A stretch of 64,000 nucleotides of DNA from Paraburkholderia sp. C35 (GTDB lineage Bacteria; Pseudomonadota; Gammaproteobacteria; Burkholderiales; Burkholderiaceae), in the NCBI RefSeq assembly GCF_003121405.1, contig NZ_QBUY01000010.1, forward strand, positions 84,636 to 148,635, in the 5' to 3' direction. Position 1 is the stretch's first letter; every line of letters begins with the position of its first letter. The notes beneath the pieces were generated by a model. It ran no database searches and was not told the origin of the DNA. It saw only the letters and a list, made by a program, of their open reading frames with translations. The position numbers and the translations under genes were made by a program. Positions 35,423-44,312 of this stretch are shown here, piece after piece.

Positions 35423-36067
35423 GTCGACCTCAATAGAAAGTTAGTGATCCGATGCAAATAGAGCGTTACCGCGCAATCTGGGAGTGAGCGGTAATAACAA
35501 ATCCGGCGCGAAATGACCAAGGCGAATGAGGCCCAGCTCCGCAGGGGAAGTCCTGCTGGAGACGCGGGCAAGTGCCGTGGTGTTTGATTCAGATGCTCAT
35601 TTGCGAGCGCGGATCGGATGCTATTGCTAACGATCCTTTCAGTTCTTTGCTAAATGTCGAATGTCGATCGAAAATAAATTTCGTATGAAATGAGTCAATA
35701 GGCGATTTATAAAAATCTCCGAGCATGTTTAAAGCGGATTGTTCTATTTAACGTTTCTGCTCGTTGACGTATTGATCATTGCTGAAATGGAAGATCACGA
35801 ATTGGTGATCAAATTGTCTAAAGAGATCGGATTGCTGCCGATAGCATCGAAGCCGCAATGCGGCAAGTGTTCAGGTGCGAGCCGAACGCGATCAAACGAC
35901 GTGGAGACGGGCGTTTTGTTGACGCGGACGGCAACGCGATGATGCGTTTCCGCGTAGGGAGAAGGGAGAACGTTACGGGTGCCGCGCGCAAGACTGGCAG
36001 GCGGTCGATGAGTCGTAGACGTGATGCAAAGCGCTCGCGGCTTTGGGGTCACGAAGGGTAGAGCAGC
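35423..36067. other. 645-base AT-richer gap upstream of the adhesin
   Basis: No convincing gene is present. Bases 35423-35860 are clearly AT-richer than the surroundings and probably hold the adhesin promoter (a TTGACT -35-like element reads on the minus strand at 35693-35698). At 35860-36060 the GC-rich sequence encodes short overlapping frames in several phases, none with a ribosome site; it may be the eroded remains of a gene. Confidence 0.4.
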
Positions 36068-37480
36068 CTACGCCTTGGTCGTGACTTCCCGCTTTCCACG
36101 CACGATCTCATCTCCAGCACCGGGCGAGAGCCTTCTCGTGACAGGAATCGAAGCAAACGAACACAGGCCAACAACAAGAAAGGCCGGCCAGAAATCCGAC
36201 CACTGAAGCGCGGAATGGCCGTGCGCAGCGCGGGTGATCGACAACACGATCCCCGCAACCGTCACGCCAAGCCCGAGAGAAATCTGCTGCACGACACTGC
36301 CGAGACTCGTCGCGCGACCCACGTCGCGGCTTTCGATCTCGGCATACGTCATCGAATTGAGGCTCGTGAATTGCAGCGCAGGAAAGAACCCGCCGAGCAG
36401 CACGATGACCCAGATCAGCCACGTCGGCGTGCCGGGAAAGAACGCGCCGCACGCCGCAATGGCAATACCTGAGAACGCAGCGTTATACATCAGCACCGTT
36501 CGGAAGCCCCAACGCCGCAACACGGTGGCCGCCAGCGTGCGCATGAACATGCCGCCGAACGCCGAAGCACACGTAATCAGCCCCGACTGGAACGCGCTCA
36601 TGCCAAGCCCTTCCTGCAGCACGAGCGGCAGCAGAAACGGCACAGCGCCAAGCCCGATCCGGAACAGCGATCCGCCCAGCACGCTGGCCTGAAACGTCGG
36701 CACGCGGAAAAAACGCAAATCGAGCAGCGGGCGTTCTACGCGCCGTGCATACAACACATAGATGCCGAGCATCACGGCGCCGACCAGCGTCATCACGGTA
36801 GCCGTGGTGCCCGACACCAGTTCGCCGTCCGTGAGCGACAGCCCCAGCAGAAACAGCGACGCGCCGCCCGCCGACAAGATAAAGCCCGTCCAGTCGAGCG
36901 GCCCTGGATGCGGCTCACGCGTGTTCTTGATGTACTTGTTGGTGAGCCAGATGCCGAGAATGCCGACGGGAATGTTGATGAAGAAAATCAGCCGCCAGTG
37001 CAGATACGTGGTGATAAAGCCGCCGAGCAGCGGACCTGCCGCCGGCCCGAGCATCGCAGGCACGCTCAGGTAGTTCATCGCGCGGATGTACTCGGAGCGC
37101 TCCACCACGCGAAAAATGATGATCCGCCCGACGGGCACCATCATCGCGCCGCCCACGCCCTGAATAAAGCGCGCGACAGTGAAGGTGGCAAGCGATGTCG
37201 ACGCCGCGCACAGCAGCGAGCCGACCACGAAGATGCCGATAGCCGTGCGGAACACGGAACGCGCGCCGAAGCGGTCGGCCAGCCAGCCACACACGGGAAT
37301 GAACACGCCCAGCCCCAGCACGTAACTGGTGACGGCGATTTTCAGCGTGACGGGATCCCGGCCGAAGGCGCGTGCCATTTCAGGCAGCGCAGTGACGATG
37401 ACATTCGCATCCACGCTCTCCATGAACATCGCGCAGGCGACGATGACGGGAGCGATAAAAGCCTTGATGGCGAGCAGCAC
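36068..37480 (-). CDS. MFS drug/proton antiporter, DHA2 (14-TM) type
   Basis: The 470-residue membrane protein has the MFS motif GWLADRFGAR in the loop after helix 2, motif C-like GPAAGPLLGGF in helix 5 and about 14 hydrophobic segments, as in the EmrB/QacA (DHA2) family, which export toxic organic compounds with proton influx. The start is a GTG at 37480 with no clear ribosome site; a start a few codons further in is possible. It stands between the adhesin upstream region and an SDR gene on the same strand, separated by 94 bases. No regulator or adaptor gene is adjacent. Confidence 0.88.
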   Translation of the reverse strand: MLLAIKAFIAPVIVACAMFMESVDANVIVTALPEMARAFGRDPVTLKIAVTSYVLGLGVFIPVCGWLADRFGARSVFRTAIGIFVVGSLLCAASTSLATFTVARFIQGVGGAMMVPVGRIIIFRVVERSEYIRAMNYLSVPAMLGPAAGPLLGGFITTYLHWRLIFFINIPVGILGIWLTNKYIKNTREPHPGPLDWTGFILSAGGASLFLLGLSLTDGELVSGTTATVMTLVGAVMLGIYVLYARRVERPLLDLRFFRVPTFQASVLGGSLFRIGLGAVPFLLPLVLQEGLGMSAFQSGLITCASAFGGMFMRTLAATVLRRWGFRTVLMYNAAFSGIAIAACGAFFPGTPTWLIWVIVLLGGFFPALQFTSLNSMTYAEIESRDVGRATSLGSVVQQISLGLGVTVAGIVLSITRAAHGHSALQWSDFWPAFLVVGLCSFASIPVTRRLSPGAGDEIVRGKREVTTKA

Positions 37481-37574
37481 GGGCGGCGGGCGATGTAAGT
37501 GAACGTTGATTATTGCATAGCCTGCGCGTCGAAGGCCATGACGTTGTGATTACAACTGCATTCGAAACACGCGG

Positions 37575-38387
37575 TCAAAGCACCGCCAGCCAGCCGCCAT
37601 CCACATAGATGATCTGCCCGTTGACATAGCTCGACGCCGCCGACGCCAGATACACGGCCGTGCCGCCCAGTTCGTCCGGCTTGCCCCAGCGCTTCGATGG
37701 GTTACTGCTTTTCACCCACGCGTCGAAGGCGGCATCGGCGACGAGCGGCGCATTCATGTCGGTGAGTATGTAGCCCGGACCGATCGCGTTGGCCTGAATG
37801 TTGTGCGCGGCCCATTCGGCGCTCATCGCGCGTGTCAGCATCTTGATGCCGCCTTTAGCCGCCGTGTACGCGCCTACCGTCGCGCGAGCCGCTTCGCTCG
37901 TCAGCGAGCCGATGTTGACGATCTTGCCGCCCGCGCCGCGCGCGATCATCCTGCGCGCCGCCTCGCGTCCGACGATAAACGCCGCCGTCAGGTTCGTATC
38001 GATCACGCGCTGCCAGTCCGCGAGTTTCAGTTCGACGAGCGGCTGACGGAACTGGATGCCCGCATTGTTGACGAGAATGTCGACATGCACGCCCTCGTTG
38101 TCCCAGTGCGTAAAAGCGGCGTTGACTGCGGCTTCGTCGGTGACGTCGAAGGCGCGGCCAATTACACGGTCGATCGTGCGGCCATTGGCGCGGCCGCTGG
38201 CGCGCTGCAGATCGGGCAGGCGCGCGCTGAGGGCGCTCACTGCCTCGTCGACGGCCTGCTCGCGCGTGCCGTTCAGGATTACGCGCGCGCCGGCTTGCGC
38301 CAGCCCTTCCGCGAGCGCGAGGCCGATGCCACGCGTCGAACCGGTGATGAGTGCAGTGCGGCCATCCAGATCGAACAGTGACGACAT
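37575..38387 (-). CDS. Short-chain dehydrogenase, gluconate 5-dehydrogenase type
   Basis: The 270-residue SDR has the NAD(P)-binding TGSTRGIG motif, NNAGI, a catalytic Ser region (NIGSL) and YTAAKGG (Tyr/Lys), and the C-terminal YVNGQIIYVDGGW. The overall pattern (FDLDGRTALITGSTRGIG and GIQFRQPL) resembles gluconate 5-dehydrogenases (IdnO/Gno), which oxidise gluconate to 5-ketogluconate. AGGAACG precedes ATG 38387. The segment DLQRASGRANGRTIDRV around residue 70 is longer than in most relatives, perhaps a lineage insertion. No gluconate kinase or transporter is next to it, so the substrate is inferred only. Confidence 0.8.
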   Translation of the reverse strand: MSSLFDLDGRTALITGSTRGIGLALAEGLAQAGARVILNGTREQAVDEAVSALSARLPDLQRASGRANGRTIDRVIGRAFDVTDEAAVNAAFTHWDNEGVHVDILVNNAGIQFRQPLVELKLADWQRVIDTNLTAAFIVGREAARRMIARGAGGKIVNIGSLTSEAARATVGAYTAAKGGIKMLTRAMSAEWAAHNIQANAIGPGYILTDMNAPLVADAAFDAWVKSSNPSKRWGKPDELGGTAVYLASAASSYVNGQIIYVDGGWLAVL

Positions 38388-38473
38388 GAGCGTTCCTCGT
38401 CCTTGAACTGAACGGGCAGGATACGCGAATCGGCCCTCGGGGTGCTGCAAATCGCGCAGCGCGCTCAGGCGCC

Positions 38474-38839
38474 TCAACTGCCGTGACGCCTGAACAGTCC
38501 GTGGCGCTCACGCGGATTGGCCGCATCGTCGCCGATCCAGCCGAATTCCACTGGCATGCGCATATAGAACAAATGAACGTTCGCCGCGCGCACCCTGTCG
38601 AGCAGGCGGTCGGCTTCGTCATCGGTGGTGGCGAGGATGATCTGCTGCGGCTGGTCGCCGAGCGACAGCGCGTGCGCCGAGTGGTACGCGCCCGCGTGCC
38701 CGACGCCCTGCGCGCAACTCACCACCGACGCGCCACGGATGCCGAGTGCCCGCGCTTCATGCAGCAGCCACTCGCTGACGGTCTGATGGCCGTGGCGCCG
38801 GTTGCGCTCGGTGAAGAAAGTCAATTGACAGCCATTCAT
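38474..38839 (-). CDS. DUF190 (PII-like) protein A
   Basis: The 121-residue protein starts MNGCQLTFFTERNRRHGHQT and contains WLLHEARALGIRGASVV, matching DUF190, small proteins with a PII-like ferredoxin fold, often encoded beside fluoride channels (crcB) or transporters. No crcB is near. The C terminus is longer than protein B (39352-39678) by an IGDDAANPRERHG tail. Start ATG 38839 has only a weak ribosome site; it lies 16 bases past the stop of the TfoX-like gene, so it is probably translated as part of the trio. Confidence 0.75.
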   Translation of the reverse strand: MNGCQLTFFTERNRRHGHQTVSEWLLHEARALGIRGASVVSCAQGVGHAGAYHSAHALSLGDQPQQIILATTDDEADRLLDRVRAANVHLFYMRMPVEFGWIGDDAANPRERHGLFRRHGS

Positions 38840-38855
38840 CGCGAGACTCGTGCGC

Positions 38856-39260
38856 TTAGTGTCTGCCTGGCTGTGTCCGCGTAACGGAGGCGGGCGGTAC
38901 GTTGCTGCCAGCATGGCTGACGTGATCGCGCGCGTAATCGACGGCTTCGAGCAGCACGGCAGCAATTTCGCCGACGCGGTCGCGTGGTATCCGTATCTCG
39001 ACCCATTCGCGCATCGCCGAGCGTCCATACGGTTGAAAGGCAAACGCGCGCCCGGCGTCCACCAGCATCGCCGCGCGTTCGGCGGGCAGTTTGATGCCGA
39101 TGCCGCTGCCGTACACGCAAAACGCGAGATGCGAACCGACGAACGCAGCCGGGCAACCGAACATCGTGCCTGCATGCAGGGATGGGTCTTTGTCCTGAAC
39201 GCAAGCGAACACGGCATCGAACAGTCCGACATCGTGCAAGAGTCTTGGCTCTGTTTTCAT
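38856..39260 (-). CDS. TfoX N-terminal-domain-like protein
   Basis: The 134-residue protein contains LHAGTMFGCPAAFVGSHLAFCVYGSGIGIKLP, split here as two short parts of the TfoX/Sxy N-terminal-like fold (MFG, FxxG, IxxKLP). It lacks the C-terminal TfoX domain used in competence control, so a role in competence should not be assumed. GGAGAAACGCG precedes ATG 39260. It is encoded between two DUF190 genes on the same strand, an arrangement that suggests a three-gene operon. Confidence 0.7.
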   Translation of the reverse strand: MKTEPRLLHDVGLFDAVFACVQDKDPSLHAGTMFGCPAAFVGSHLAFCVYGSGIGIKLPAERAAMLVDAGRAFAFQPYGRSAMREWVEIRIPRDRVGEIAAVLLEAVDYARDHVSHAGSNVPPASVTRTQPGRH

Positions 39261-39351
39261 CGCGTTTCTCCTGTCGCCGGGACTCGCGTTGTGCGGGCCG
39301 CTCAGCGTGTGCGTCGCCATGTGCGTCAGACGTGAAGCAGGTTACGCGCTT

Positions 39352-39678
39352 TCATGGAACGCCGCTGCCAAGCACCTCGTATTCGACCGCGCAACGCGTG
39401 TAGACGAGCGGCACATTGCCGTGCCGCAGGCGTTCGAGCAGTGCATCGACACAGTCGTTCTCGCCCGCGAGCGTGATCGCGACGGGGTGATCGCCAAGCT
39501 CGACGAAGCGCGCCGCGTGATATTTGCCGTGCACGTCCACGCATTCGCTCACCTCGACCACCGTCGCGCCGTGGATACCCGCCTGACGCGCTTCGTTGAG
39601 TATCCAGTCGATAGCAGTCTGATGATGCCTGCGCGGACCCGTCGTGGCCGCGAACACGGTGAGCTGGCTGCCTTGCAT
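39352..39678 (-). CDS. DUF190 (PII-like) protein B
   Basis: The 108-residue protein starts MQGSQLTVFAATTGPRRHHQT and has WILNEARQAGIHGATVV and YHAARFVELGDHPV, the DUF190 pattern. ATG 39678 is chosen for the perfect GGAGGT seven bases upstream. It is the first gene of the trio DUF190, TfoX_N-like, DUF190. It is about 40 percent similar to protein A by eye, suggesting an old duplication. PII-like folds usually bind nucleotides or regulate a partner protein by direct contact; the partner is not evident. Confidence 0.8.
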   Translation of the reverse strand: MQGSQLTVFAATTGPRRHHQTAIDWILNEARQAGIHGATVVEVSECVDVHGKYHAARFVELGDHPVAITLAGENDCVDALLERLRHGNVPLVYTRCAVEYEVLGSGVP

Positions 39679-39909
39679 GCCGACCTCCATGCGCTGTGCG
39701 AATCGCTGCTAACTACGCTGCAAACTATTATCGCGCTGTGAATGCGAGTGCGACAGTCTCGCAAGAGCGCTGCCCGTTTGTCGTGCGATTTCGCAAGCGC
39801 AAAGCACGTGCAGCGTACTTTCGATGCCGCAGTGCGTCATGCATGAGCATTTGCTCGCGCGTAAATGAATCGTTCACAATGAGCGTCTTCGATACAGCGG
39901 GCGATAGAC

Positions 39910-40692
39910 ATGACACGCGACACATCACACGTTCATCATGCGGCGACAGAAGGCTATACGAAGGGCGCAAGCACGTACGTCAAGGGCCGCCCGGACTATC
40001 CGCCGGAACTGGCGAACTGGCTGACAGGCGAGCTCGCGCTCGGGCCGGGCAGCATCGCTGTCGATCTCGGCGCGGGCACGGGCAAGTTCACGCCGCGTCT
40101 GGTCGAAACGGGCGCGACAGTGATCGCCGTCGAACCCGTCGCGCAGATGCGCGAGAAGCTTGCCGCTGCACTGCCGCAAGTCGACGTGCGCGAAGGTACG
40201 GCGCAAAGCTTGCCGCTCGACGATGCATCGGTCGACGCCGTGCTATGTGCGCAATCTTTTCACTGGTTTGCCACGCGTGAAGCGCTGGCAGAAATCCGGC
40301 GCGTGCTGAAACCGGGTGGTCGTCTCGGCCTTGTGTGGAATGTGCGCGATGCGCGCGTGCCGTGGGTCGCGCAACTCGATGCCATCGTCAACGCGCGCGA
40401 AGGCGATGCGCCCCGCTATTACACGGGCGAGTGGCGCAAGGTGTTTCCTGCCGAGGGTTTTGGCGATCTGGAAGAGCAGCGCCTTCCGCATGGCCACACG
40501 GGACCGGTCGAAGATGTGATCGTCACGCGCGTGCACTCCACCAGTTTCATTCAGGCCTTGCCGCCCGAAGGTTGGGCGCAGGTGGAGCGCGAAGTGCGTG
40601 CGCTGATTGCGGCCGAGCCGGTGCTCGCATCGGGCGATACGGTGACGGTGCCTTATGTCACCTATGCATATCGCGCGATGCGAACAGATTGA
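39910..40692 (+). CDS. Class I SAM-dependent methyltransferase
   Basis: The 260-residue cytoplasmic protein has the SAM-binding motif I VDLGAGTGKFTPRL, acidic motif II VIAVEPVAQM, and LPLDDASVDAVLCAQSFHWF followed by EIRRVLKPGGRLGLVWN, the standard class I (Methyltransf_11) pattern related to ubiquinone/menaquinone-type and small-molecule methyltransferases. The substrate is not evident. It converges on a TetR gene with nine bases between. Only that downstream regulator is near; no pathway genes point to a role. Confidence 0.88.
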   Translation: MTRDTSHVHHAATEGYTKGASTYVKGRPDYPPELANWLTGELALGPGSIAVDLGAGTGKFTPRLVETGATVIAVEPVAQMREKLAAALPQVDVREGTAQSLPLDDASVDAVLCAQSFHWFATREALAEIRRVLKPGGRLGLVWNVRDARVPWVAQLDAIVNAREGDAPRYYTGEWRKVFPAEGFGDLEEQRLPHGHTGPVEDVIVTRVHSTSFIQALPPEGWAQVEREVRALIAAEPVLASGDTVTVPYVTYAYRAMRTD

Positions 40693-40701
40693 CGTGTAGC
40701 G

Positions 40702-41283
40702 CTAGTGCTTGCGCACCAGCACGTCGACGAGTGCGAATGCCGTTTGCCGGAGTTTCTTCGGGTCGCCGTAGACGCGTTCCATCACGGCGATGCCGCGCGT
40801 GGCCGTCACGAGCAGGCTGGCTGCCTGCTGTGGCGGCAGCGTAAGTTGCGCGCGCGCTTCTTTGGTATCGAGCACGGCGAGCAGCGCCGCTTCGAGCGCA
40901 TCGAGCATGGTCTGCAGCGCGTCGCGCAGACGCGGTGAATCCGGGTCGATCTCGACAGCCGTCTTGGTCGACAGACAGCCGCGCGCGGGCGTGCCCTGCG
41001 AGATCGAACGGATAGCGAAGGTGAAAAACGACGTCAGTGCATCGTGCAGGTCGGGCTTGTCGAGCGCTTTGCGTGCATCGGCGACGAAGCGCTGCGCATA
41101 GCGTTCGAACACGCGCATGAAGATTTCTTCCTTGTCGCCGTATGCGTTATACAGCGAGCCGCGCTGCACGCCCGTCGCTTCGGCGAGGTCCAGCATCGAC
41201 GTGGCGCGAAAGCCCTTGCGCCAGAACACGTCCAGCGCGTGCGCGAAGGCGTCGTCTTCATTGAACTGACGAACTCCTGCCAT
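40702..41283 (-). CDS. TetR/AcrR-family transcriptional regulator
   Basis: The 193-residue protein has an N-terminal helix-turn-helix (ALDVFWRKGFRATSMLDLAEATGVQRGSLYNAYGDKE seen in two parts) typical of TetR regulators, and a C-terminal ligand domain with ARGCLSTKTAVE as in the AcrR/YxaF-like TetR_C proteins. ATG 41283 is preceded by GAGG. The target may be its own promoter or an adjacent gene; no efflux pump is next to it. Confidence 0.88.
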   Translation of the reverse strand: MAGVRQFNEDDAFAHALDVFWRKGFRATSMLDLAEATGVQRGSLYNAYGDKEEIFMRVFERYAQRFVADARKALDKPDLHDALTSFFTFAIRSISQGTPARGCLSTKTAVEIDPDSPRLRDALQTMLDALEAALLAVLDTKEARAQLTLPPQQAASLLVTATRGIAVMERVYGDPKKLRQTAFALVDVLVRKH

Positions 41284-41362
41284 GTTTGCCTCGGATGTGG
41301 AATGCCAAAAGCGGTATTTTGACACTATTGGCTAGGATGCGCTGCTAAACGGCGCTTTTCCA

Positions 41363-43048
41363 CTAGCTCACGCGTTCGCGTTCGTCGATAAAGCCTTTGA
41401 GCATGGCAAGCGTGTCGGCGTCGTCGATATGTTTGTCGGTGCGCCAGCGCAGCATGCGTGGAAAGCGCACGGCGACGCCCGATTTGTGCCGCGGACTCGC
41501 CTGAATGCCTTCAAAACCGATTTCGAACACGAGTGTCGGCGTGACGCTGCGCACGGGACCGAATTTCTCGATCGTGGTCTTGCGCACGACGGCATCGACT
41601 TCGCGCATTTCTTCATCGGTGAGACCGGAATAGGCCTTGGCGAAGGGCACGAGCGTGCGCACGCCGTCGGCTTCGTCCCACACGGCGAAGGTGAAATCCG
41701 TGTAGAGGCTCGCGCGTCTGCCGTGGCCGCGTTGCGCGTAGATCAGCACGGCATCGACGGCATAGGGGTCGATCTTCCATTTCCACCAGGTGCCCGACGC
41801 CTTGGTGCGTCCCACGCCATACGCAGAGTCGCGCTCTTTCAGCATCAGACCTTCGACACCGCGCGCGCGACTTTCGTCGCGCAACGCGGCGAGTGCGCTC
41901 CAGTCGCGCGCCTCGACGAGTGGCGACACGCGCAGCAGATCGCTCGCGAGCGTCCCCGCGAGACTCGCACCGAGCGCATCGAGCCGTGCACGGCGGGCGT
42001 GCAGCGGCTGCATGCGCAGGTCGTTGCCATTCGCTTCGAGCATGTCGTAGGCGAGAAACGTGGCGGGCGATTCGGCGAGCACGCGTTTCGTCAGCGATTT
42101 GCGCGTGATGCGCGGCTGCAAACGCGCGAATGGCAATGGCGCAGGCGCGCCGGGTTCCCACGCGAGAATCTCGCCATCGATCACGCTGCCGTCGGCCAGC
42201 GCTTCGCCCAGCGCGACGACTTCCGGAAAGCGATCCGTGATCAGGTCCTCGCCGCGCGACCAGACCCACACGCGGCCCTCGCGTTTCACCACTTGCGCAC
42301 GGATGCCGTCCCACTTCCATTCGGCGAACCATGATGCTGGATCGCCGAGCGTCGCGGGATCGGCCTGCAGCGGATGCGCGAGAAAGAACGGATACGGCAG
42401 GCCGAGTTCGCTTTCGTGACGGACGGCTTCGTGTGTGTCGGCTGCATCGCCCGAAGGCGCGGGCGCGATCAGGCGCAGATAGCGCGCGGCGTCGGGCGGC
42501 TGGCTCGAATCGGTCCAACCGACCATGCGCTGCGCGATCAGCTTGTGATCGACGCCCGCTACATCGGCGAGTGCGCGCACCACGAGTTGCCGCGCCACGC
42601 CAACACGAAAGCCGCCGCCGATCAGCTTCGTGAACAGAAAGCGGCCGCTCCAGTCCAGTTCATCCCAATACGCGATAAGCCGCTCGCGCAGCACTTCCGG
42701 CGACGCGCCGCGCAGCGTCAGGATGCGTTCCTCGATCCATTGCGTGAGGCCGAGCTCCGAGGTGCGCGCAGCGGGCGGCAACACGTGTGCAATGGTTTCG
42801 GCGAGATCGCCGACAGCCTGATACGACTCGTCGAACAGCCACTCGGGCAGACCCGCACGCGGGCGGGCGATCTCGGTGAGCAGGCGCGTCGGCACCGCCT
42901 GGCGCGGCTTGCCGCCCGCGAGGAAATACGAGGCCCACGCGGCATCTTCGGGCGGCGCGGCGTGGAAATAGGTGATCAGCGCATCGAGCTTGTCGCGCGT
43001 CGAGGTGGTCGCGTCGAGCGCGGTGTAGAGCGTGGCGAAGCGCTTCAT
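41363..43048 (-). CDS. ATP-dependent DNA ligase of the cisplatin-damage-response type
   Basis: The 561-residue enzyme has an N-terminal ligase domain (about 1-195), the adenylation motif KWDGIR with Lys 245, EGLMLKERDSAY, KWKIDPYAVD and a C-terminal OB domain. It seals nicks with ATP, in addition to the housekeeping NAD-dependent ligase. Its N terminus and length match the bacterial group reported with ligase-associated exonucleases in DNA damage response. Its start overlaps the exonuclease gene stop by four bases (43045-43048), a coupled pair. The larger family operon can also contain a helicase and a metallophosphoesterase; they are not in this window. Confidence 0.9.
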   Translation of the reverse strand: MKRFATLYTALDATTSTRDKLDALITYFHAAPPEDAAWASYFLAGGKPRQAVPTRLLTEIARPRAGLPEWLFDESYQAVGDLAETIAHVLPPAARTSELGLTQWIEERILTLRGASPEVLRERLIAYWDELDWSGRFLFTKLIGGGFRVGVARQLVVRALADVAGVDHKLIAQRMVGWTDSSQPPDAARYLRLIAPAPSGDAADTHEAVRHESELGLPYPFFLAHPLQADPATLGDPASWFAEWKWDGIRAQVVKREGRVWVWSRGEDLITDRFPEVVALGEALADGSVIDGEILAWEPGAPAPLPFARLQPRITRKSLTKRVLAESPATFLAYDMLEANGNDLRMQPLHARRARLDALGASLAGTLASDLLRVSPLVEARDWSALAALRDESRARGVEGLMLKERDSAYGVGRTKASGTWWKWKIDPYAVDAVLIYAQRGHGRRASLYTDFTFAVWDEADGVRTLVPFAKAYSGLTDEEMREVDAVVRKTTIEKFGPVRSVTPTLVFEIGFEGIQASPRHKSGVAVRFPRMLRWRTDKHIDDADTLAMLKGFIDERERVS

Positions 43049-44181
43049 GATGCTTCGGGCGAGGGTGAGGGCGCATCGCCGGCTTCGGCCGCAGGCTCGC
43101 TTTCGTTGGCTGCTGCTGCATCTGCCTCGATGGCGTCGTCGCCATACTCCGTGGCGAACGCGCCTGCTTCGAGGCCTTGCTCGCGCAGCCAGCGCACCAG
43201 GGGCTCGACCTGGCCATGCGTGACGATCACGCGCTGCGCGCCCGTCGCTGCAATGGCCGTTTGCAGGCTCGGCCAGTCGGCGTGATCGGACAGCACGAAG
43301 CCGCGATCGACGCCGCGTCGCCGCCGTGTGCCGCGCAGACGCATCCAGCCCGACGCAAACGCATCGCTATAGTCGCCGAAGCGGCGCAGCCATGCGCTGC
43401 CTTGCGCAGAAGGCGGCGCGATGATGAGTGCCTGTTTGAAGGCATCCTTGTTCTTCGCGGGAATCTCGCTGACGAGCCGAACAGGCGGCAACGCGACACC
43501 CGCCGCGCGATACGCGCGATTTAGCGGCTCGACGGCGCCATGACAGAAGATCGGCCCGATGCCCGCATCGATGCCAGCGAGAATATGCTGCGCCTTGCCG
43601 AACGCATAGCAGAACAGCACCGAAGCGCGGCCCGTCGCCGCGTTGTGTCGCCACCAGCTGTCGATACCGTCGAACACCGTTTGCGGCGCGTCCCAGCGAT
43701 AGATGGGAAGCCCGAAGGTCGATTCGGTGATGAAGGTGTCGCAGCGCACGGGTTCGAATGGCGTGCAGGTGGGATCGGGATCGAGCTTGTAGTCACCGGA
43801 TGCGACCCACACTTCGCCGCGATATTCGACGCGCACCTGCGCCGAACCGAGCACATGTCCCGCCGGATGCAGCGATACGTCGACACCGTTGATGGCCATG
43901 CGCTCGCCGTAGCGCAGCGTCTGCAGCGCGATGCCGGGCAGGCGCGATTGCAGTACGAGCGCGCCCGGTTCGGCAGCGAGATAGCGCTGATGCCCGAAGC
44001 GTGCGTGATCGGCATGGGCATGCGTGATCACCGCGCGTTCGACGGGGCGCCACGGATCGATATGAAAATCGCCCGGCGGACAGTACAGGCCTTCGGGGCG
44101 CGCGACGATCAGGTCTGTCTGTTGACTCAAGGCTGTCTCCGGGGTTGTTTCCGCGAGCGACGAGGCCGCGTGCGCGGGCAA
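43045..44181 (-). CDS. Ligase-associated DNA-damage exonuclease (metallo-beta-lactamase fold)
   Basis: The 378-residue protein has the metallo-beta-lactamase motif THAHADHARFGH near residue 53, followed by HPAGHVLGSA and SGDYKLDPD, with the beta-CASP-like C-terminal part (VIVTHGQVEPLVRWLREQ). Such nucleases are encoded with the ATP-dependent ligase next to it and probably trim damaged DNA ends for sealing. The last 35 residues are an Ala/Glu-rich tail. It is first in the operon; the ATG is at the end of a spacer holding a strong hairpin (44235-44267). Confidence 0.88.
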   Translation of the reverse strand: MPAHAASSLAETTPETALSQQTDLIVARPEGLYCPPGDFHIDPWRPVERAVITHAHADHARFGHQRYLAAEPGALVLQSRLPGIALQTLRYGERMAINGVDVSLHPAGHVLGSAQVRVEYRGEVWVASGDYKLDPDPTCTPFEPVRCDTFITESTFGLPIYRWDAPQTVFDGIDSWWRHNAATGRASVLFCYAFGKAQHILAGIDAGIGPIFCHGAVEPLNRAYRAAGVALPPVRLVSEIPAKNKDAFKQALIIAPPSAQGSAWLRRFGDYSDAFASGWMRLRGTRRRRGVDRGFVLSDHADWPSLQTAIAATGAQRVIVTHGQVEPLVRWLREQGLEAGAFATEYGDDAIEADAAAANESEPAAEAGDAPSPSPEAS

Positions 44182-44234
44182 TGGCCTGTGCTTCCATGGA
44201 CCTCGGCAGCGCGTTGGAAGTTCATCGAATGCAA

Positions 44235-44267
44235 GATGCCCCGGCGTCGCGATGACGCCGGGGCATC
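44235..44267 (-). terminator. Strong stem-loop after the Gly/Ala-rich gene
   Basis: GATGCCCCGGCGTC (44235-44248) and GACGCCGGGGCATC (44254-44267) form a perfect 14-bp stem with a five-base loop, followed on the minus strand by TTGCATTCGATG. It lies 46 bases past the stop of the gene at 44313-44720 and ahead of the exonuclease gene. Confidence 0.6.
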
Positions 44268-44312
44268 GGCAGGCGAGCGGTTGTTACAACCAGGCCGTTG
44301 GGCTCGATGCCA

